Assembly (NCBI GenBank): GCA_022393335.1
Contig: JAJEKB010020302.1
Span: 246,136 to 310,135, forward strand
Length of the DNA stretch: 64,000 nucleotides
Reading direction: 5' to 3'
DNA from: Macrotrachela quadricornifera
Taxonomy: Eukaryota > Rotifera > Eurotatoria > Philodinida > Philodinidae
A program made the translations under genes and the position numbers. This document shows positions 58,581 to 64,000 of the stretch, piece by piece (within the stretch, counting starts at the first letter, position 1; every line of letters begins with the position of its first letter). The notes beneath the pieces are model-generated. The model worked only from the letters and a program-made list of their open reading frames with translations. It had not been told where the DNA came from and searched no databases.

Positions 58581-58926
58581 ATGACTGCTCAAAATATGGT
58601 GGTCAAAATTGGAGTTTCTCGATCCTCTGGTGGACCGTCTCTTAAAAGGAGGTACAAGCATCATCGAACTATATGAGAGAGAAACAGAAAGATCAACGGG
58701 AAAAATTCAATGATCGAGAACGTTAGTAGTGACATAGTGCCATTTGTTAATGCTAGCAGAATGCTTTGATATTTTGACCTTGAGAAGTCCTAGTGTATGA
58801 ATGAATGTATTGAAGAAAAACTCACATGTAGGTTTTGAGAAAATCAAGGTTCATCGAGCAACTTTTTCAAAATTTCGATTTTTATGAATAAATGAAAATA
58901 AGATTTTCGAAAATTATAAATGAAAA
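58581..58926. other. Intergenic downstream of lamin-G gene
   Basis: Nothing recognised. Confidence 0.4.
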
Positions 58927-60667
58927 TTAAGGATTGGCCAAAGTAAAAACATCAGTAGCAGAAAGTTCTCTTGAATAGAGCCGAAATTCATCCACAGCGC
59001 CAAAATATTGACCGTTAACAATAGATCCTGAAACGCAGCCTGTCCCTGTAAGTGGACTTCCTAAAAACAAGTAGTTGGCCGCTCCACTGGCAGTATATGC
59101 GCATGGAGCTGTGGAACCGTACAGAGTTCCATTAATGTACAGGCGAAGTCCATTAATGGCACTGTAAGTGAATGTGGCATGGGTCCAGATATTCAGTGGC
59201 GAAATTGGTCCAACAACAGAGACTACACTTCCTGGCCACGTAAACGCGACCAGTTGGCCTGAAGAACTGAAGCCAAGCATTGCAATGCACCAACTTCCAA
59301 AACCATTACTCCCCTGTGAGACATGAATAATCGAACCGCCGTTTGATGCATTTGGTTTGATCCAAATGGACGCCGAATACGATTGATTGGTTACTCCTAG
59401 AAGCACCAAACCAGGCACAGTAAAATAAGAATTGGTCGAAGGTCCTATTTGAAGAGCATCACCTACTCGTCCAGTGATCACATTTGTTGAACCTACTCGT
59501 GATCCGTTTATATGAAGAGGACCTCCGTCATAAATTGATTCCTCATCATAGGAAAAATAAAGAGTCAGAGTGGCATCATTAAGAATTTCACTCGCTGTTT
59601 TTACTCGATTAACATAATAAAGCTGATCAATCACTCCATTAAATTGATTGTTCCCTAAATTAATATTACTTGTACCAATCATTAGACTTCCACTATTATC
59701 ACGATAAATATCTGTTGATATTCTACTATTGTCAAGAATGCCATTTAAATAGACCGATTGATTTCGGTTAACATTATTGTAAACATAAGCTACATGATAT
59801 CACATCGATGATACCAATTGTGTCACACCTGTCAGATCATCATTCATAAAACCCAAATATACTTTTCTATTTCGAATAACCAAATAAAGGCATTTATCTA
59901 CTGTTACGCTTTGACATTGAGCAAGGATTGAATAATCAATCGTATTAGATACAATTGACAGATAAATCCAAGCTTCGACTGTCCACGATTGAGCAGAAAA
60001 ATTCAGAAATGGAGTATAGATTATTACAGATTGATTTAATGTTGATGAGAGAGAAAGAGAAGAACCATAACCTGTAATGGTCGATGAAGAAAATCCTGCA
60101 CTATTGACGGATGTTCCATTAAATGTACGTGACAAATCTTGAAGCGTTGAATCAAAAGACCACAAATACTGTATAGAGACCAAAGGAGAGCTCGTCGTTG
60201 ATATTATTGATGTAGTTGTTGTTGTTGTTGATGATATTGTTGCTGTTGATGTAGTTGTTGTTGCTGTTGCTGTTGCTGTAGTTGTTGTTGCTGCTGATGT
60301 GGTTGTTGTTGTTGTTGCTGTAGTTGTTGTTGTTGTTGCTGTTGCTGCAGTTGTTGCTGTAGTTGTTGTTGTTGTTGCTGTAGTTGATGTAGTTGCTGTT
60401 GCTGCAGTTGTTGCTGTAGTTGTTGTTGTTGTTGCTGTAGTTGTTGTTGTTGTTGCTGTAGTTGTTGTTGCTGCAGTTGCTGTAGTTGTTGCTGATGTTG
60501 ATGTAGTTGCTGTTGCTGTAGTTGTTGCTGATATTGATGTAGTTGCTGTTGCTGCAGTTGTTGATGTAGTTGTTGCTGTTTCTATAGTTGTTGTTGCCGT
60601 CGATGTTGCTCTAGTTGCTGTTAATGTTTCTATAGCTGTTGTAGTTGATGTTGCTGTAGTTGCGAGG
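58927..60667 (-). pseudogene. Thr-rich / double LamG-like (concanavalin A-like) protein, one nonsense
   Basis: On the minus strand a Thr/Ser/Ala-rich mucin-like stretch (about 60,660-60,190) runs in frame into two lamin-G-type jelly-roll domains. The first has SWTVEAWIYLS and the second has SASIWIKPN, LNIWTHATFTYS and VDEFRLYSREL. The protein ends at 58927. One TGA (59800-59802) replaces the Trp expected in W-YHVAYVY of the first domain. The rest is open. It is probably an extracellular or surface glycan-binding protein with an O-glycosylated stalk (family inference). Upstream exons must lie beyond 60,667, where a mobile element intervenes. Confidence 0.65.
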
Positions 60668-60669
60668 TG

Positions 60670-61735
60670 GTGGCAAAATTTGAATTGGTACCAGTTTTGA
60701 GTAACTTTCTGCTTTCTGATTTCTGGTTTTTCATTACAGATTTCTAAAAAGAAACAGAAAAGAAGAAATCATAAATCTAGTTGTGCTCATAATTTTAAAT
60801 TTCCAAAGGAAAAGAAGAAATCAGAAATCTGGTTTTGCTCATANNNNNNNNNNTGTGCTCATAATTTCAAATTTCCAAAGGAAAAGAAGAAATCAGAAAT
60901 ATACTTTTCTGCGTAATTTCTAACAATTCTCATAAATCAAGTTATCGAATATACGCTTGTGGGCATCAACCTTATTAATGCCCAGAAAAGCAGAAATCGG
61001 AAATTTAGTGTTGACTATAACTTTAAATCATCACTAGAAAAGCAGAAATTTACTGTTATGCATAATTCAGTATAATTACTTCCGCTCTCACTCCCACTTC
61101 CACAATCCTCTTCGCCTTCTCTCTCACACTCCCACCTCACCCTAACTGTCACCCCATCCCTCACTTTCACACTCCTCTTCGCCTTCACCCTTACTCTCAC
61201 ACTCCCTCCTCACCCTAACTCTCACCCTCACCCTCATCCTCGCTCTTACTCTCGTCCTCATCGGTTTTCTGGTGATGATTCAATAAGCAATACTAAATTT
61301 CTGATTTCTGCTTTTCTGCTGATCATAGAAAATTATAACCGATACTAAATTTCTGATTTCTGCTTTTCTGGTGATCATACAAAATTATAACCGATACTAA
61401 ATTTCTGATTTCTGATTTCTTAGCCCTTTTTGGAATGGTGGGTCTCAAGGGAAGAGTTAAATATGTTTATAATACTTTAAATTCCTATAAATTGTTCCCA
61501 TTTGTAGAAATTTCGAAAATTTTCACGAATTGATATTTGCAATAATTTTGACACGCAGATTTCAAAACTGGTATCAGTTTGAGATTTGCCACCCCATGAA
61601 TTTTTGAGAGTCATTATTTCCTGAAATTTTTCGTTAATTTTCAGTCATAAAAATTTTGAAAGATTTTACGAAATGGAAATTTTCATAATTTTGCCACCCT
61701 TGCTTGAAAACTGGTACCAATTTTAGATTTGCCAC
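60670..61735. mobile_element. TIR element inserted in Thr-rich coding repeat
   Basis: The ends are inverted: GTGGCAAAATTTGAATTGGT on the left, and on the right the complement of GTGGCAAATCTAAAATTGGT, both continuing ACCAGTTTT. A third, internal terminus-like copy lies at about 61,565-61,600. The interior has repeated GATTTCTGCTTTTCTG blocks and a C-rich polypyrimidine tract (about 61,080-61,260). It contains a 10-N assembly gap, so its length (about 1.07 kb) is nominal. Confidence 0.65.
60844..60853. other. Assembly gap (10 N)
   Basis: Run of ten N flanked on both sides by copies of the same repeat (TTGTGCTCATAATTT). The true sequence may be longer or collapsed. Confidence 0.99.
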
Positions 61736-61737
61736 TC

Positions 61738-62172
61738 TATGGTAGTTGCTCTTGACGTTTCTGTAGTTGATGTTTCTATTGTTGATGTTGCTGTAGTTGC
61801 TATTATTGTTGTTTCTGCAGCTGTTGTTGTTATGATTTGTGTAGTTATTGTTTTGGTAATTGTTGTTGTTGCAGTTGATGTTTGTGTAGTTGCTGTTGAT
61901 ATTGTTAATATTTCCGTAGTTGTTGTTATTGTTGTTTCTGTAGCTGTTGTTGTTATGATTTCTGTAGTTGTTGTTGTTGTTGTTGTGGTTTCTATAATTG
62001 TTGTTGATGTGGTTGTTGTTTCGGTAGGTATTGTTGTAGTTGATGCTTCTGTAGCTGTTGTTGTGGTTATTGTTGTTGTTGTTCGTGTAGTTGTTGTTAA
62101 TGTTGTTGGCATAGTTGCAATAGTAGTTGATTCGCTGATCGTAGTGCTTGTATAAGTAGAGCTTGTGCTAGA
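61738..62172 (-). CDS. Thr-rich mucin-like exon
   Basis: The minus-strand frame is dominated by ACA/ACT/ACC/TCA codons (Thr, Ser, Ala, Ile). It starts after an acceptor-like TTATTTATCTAG at about 62,172 and runs to the element at 61,735. It is in the same composition class as 60,184-60,667 and is likely the continuation of that mucin-like stalk. The opposite-strand Val-rich frame is a shadow. Confidence 0.5.
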
Positions 62173-64000
62173 TAAATAATAATAATATTAACAAAACCGG
62201 AAGATTGTTAAGTAGTGTAAGTTGATGTCGTATGAAATACCTGCTAGCACACGGGCTTTTATAATTTGTTTCAAAAAATGTCAAGACATGTAAGTATAGC
62301 ATTGAAAACATAAGTCCGAAGAGCAGGAAAGAGTGAAAGAATTTATAGATATGAGCAAAGTCATTCGTTAGCGATGTGACTTCACAAAATTAAGACGTGT
62401 ACATCTCAGGATAATGAACTTTCATATAGCTCAGTTTTATATCTTCCATGTGTGTTGCTTTCTTCTACGTACTCTTGTACAGATGCTAATATGATCTGCT
62501 CGGTGATATCATCATCTTCTCATTCTTTCGTTTTATCCTCTTTTCGCTGTTGTTCTTTCGAATGCTCATCTCTCTCCTATATAAGCTTGCGTTGGACATA
62601 CAGTAGTTACACTCTGATGATATGAAATAACTCCAGAAAAATTGCTACTAAGAGTGGCGGTAAGGTACAAGTTCAGTTTGTCGTTAAAACCTTGAAAAAA
62701 TCAGCCTTAAAGATTTTGGTTCACAGAAGTTATCATTAAAAAACCAGCGTTAGCGGCATGATTCACACAATGACATCGACTTCCCCTTTATGCAGTTTAG
62801 CTTAAAAAAACGTTGAGTGAACGCAGCACTTCTAAAAACTAAAAAGAGCATTCTGCAGACAACTCCTAAGGCTACAAAATTCCTATGCGAATTTTTTTCT
62901 AAGCATGTCTAAATTTTTCAAAAACTTCCATTTACTTTTCGTTAGCGATGTGATAGAGTACGAATATGCAAACGAAAAGAGGTTTCTAGCCTATGATGCA
63001 TAAGTATCCTTACAAATGCCGAGATCTGTTGTGTGCGAACATAAAGTTTTAGAAGTCCATTTTTTTTTCACCGGCAGATAGTGCAAAGTTTGTACTTTAA
63101 AATACATATTAACAGAATACTTTAAGATATTAAACTTTAAATTTTTTAAAACCACTAAAACTGATTTGTTACCGAGAGAAATTTTTTTATGTTTTTTCTT
63201 GTTTTAAATTGCATTATTTTGCCTGAAATAAAAGATAATGAACTCTAAGCTTTTTGATAATCGATTTCCGATTATCCCTTGTATGCACGGTAATGAAAAA
63301 CTAGTATTAAAAGCACAACTTAGAAGAATACCAATTTTTTTAAACAGATATAAAATATGCAGCTTCTCGAGCCCTACAAGAATATGTGTGAAACAATAGA
63401 AAAAGACATTGTATGGAGTTCATAAATGACGCGACAAAGGATACGTACAAAATAGCCTTTAGGATCAGTTTCAACCTAGTTAGAGACTTCAATAATCCAG
63501 GAGGATTACATCCGTTCGACTTGAACCCTCACCCTGGCTCTCACCTGTTGTCAATCAAGGCTACATGATTTCTCTAAGTCTGTATCTCATTGCAAAGCAT
63601 TGAAACAAAAATCTAGTCAAGATACGAAAGTGTTTAATTTTTACTTTGATAAAAGACCAGTTTTAGTGATTTTTAAAAGATTAAAATTTAATATCTTAAA
63701 CTATACTGTAAATATGCATTTTAAAGTACAAACTTTGTCCTATTTATTGGTGAAAAAAATTAAGCTTCTAGCACTTTCTGTTCGAATACAACAGACATCG
63801 ACATTTGTACGAATACTTATATATCGTAGGTTATAACCAAATGAGAAGCTCAAAACCAATCCCTAACGATACAAATCCTTAGTCAAAATTTTCAGCTAAT
63901 GGTAAGACAAAGATTTTTGTTTCAAAACTTCATGGAATTTATAAAAAGCTGGTTCTTAAGAGGAAAGATTTTGGATTTCGATCTTGCTAAAAATTTTAAC
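62173..64000. other. Intergenic with long inverted repeat, right edge
   Basis: About 62,990-63,170 and about 63,650-63,835 are inverted copies (shared AAAGTTTGTACTTTAAAAT and TTTAAGATATTAAA, both near CACTAAAACTG), with a loop of about 480 bp. CGTTAGCGATGTGA occurs at about 62,368 and 62,942. No gene recognised; the element may extend past the window. Confidence 0.55.

Noticed and set aside
60299..60700. Val-rich 133-codon plus-strand frame
   Set aside because: It is the antisense shadow of the Thr/Ser/Ala-rich coding repeat on the minus strand, which continues in frame into the LamG domains.
61739..62155. Val-rich 138-codon plus-strand frame
   Set aside because: Antisense of the Thr-rich minus-strand exon; low-complexity repeat.

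Overview
The window looks like a bdelloid rotifer genome (Rotaria/Adineta type; inference). It is AT-rich and eukaryotic, with short spliceosomal introns (39-99 nt) beside a few of about 1-1.6 kb. Its gene families are ones bdelloids carry in expanded form: R-S-EQE ADP-ribosyltransferases (ART), NACHT/HEAT proteins, F-box proteins, FEM1-like ankyrin proteins, small rhodopsin-class receptors and lamin-G/mucin-like proteins. Many different low-copy DNA transposons and foldback elements are also present. No rRNA, canonical tRNA gene, CRISPR array or bacterial operon was seen.

Layout. About 190-12,280 (copy A) and about 19,415-31,005 (copy B) are a direct segmental duplication, separated by about 7 kb of DNA holding a decayed mariner and several terminal-inverted-repeat elements. 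Each copy carries two loci in the same order and strand. The first is an ART exon, a TIR exon and a long NACHT + HEAT exon whose splice sites are phase-compatible in both copies, so the simplest model is one ART-TIR-NACHT-HEAT gene. The second is a three-exon von Willebrand A (vWA) gene. In A the ART-TIR-NACHT-HEAT reading frame is broken by five stops and one frameshift; in B by one frameshift and one stop. None of the lesions is shared. The vWA gene is intact in both. Copy-specific insertions show mobile DNA at work after duplication: a GC-rich 760-bp element in A, and a tRNA-derived SINE and a Tc1 relic in B.

31-51 kb holds single-copy loci: an MPEG1/perforin-2-like MACPF protein (33.7-35.7 kb, +), a FEM1-like gene with frame problems (37.8-40.2 kb, -), a 7TM receptor (42.2-43.2 kb, +), a multi-exon gene joining a PDZ-like domain to an F-box/LRR-like region (44.2-48.0 kb, +), and an intact stand-alone ART (49.9-50.8 kb, -).

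51-64 kb is mostly mobile DNA. It holds a piggyBac internal-deletion derivative, a complete pogo/Tigger-like element with two identical 112-bp terminal inverted repeats and an intact 510-aa transposase, a minisatellite-like foldback element, a lamin-G/Thr-rich gene split by a TIR element (with a 10-N assembly gap), and a long inverted repeat at the right edge.

Functional theme (inference): ART and TIR domains both use NAD+, and NACHT-HEAT is a signal-sensing STAND scaffold. With the MACPF protein and a second ART family nearby, the window resembles an innate-immunity or genome-defence neighbourhood.
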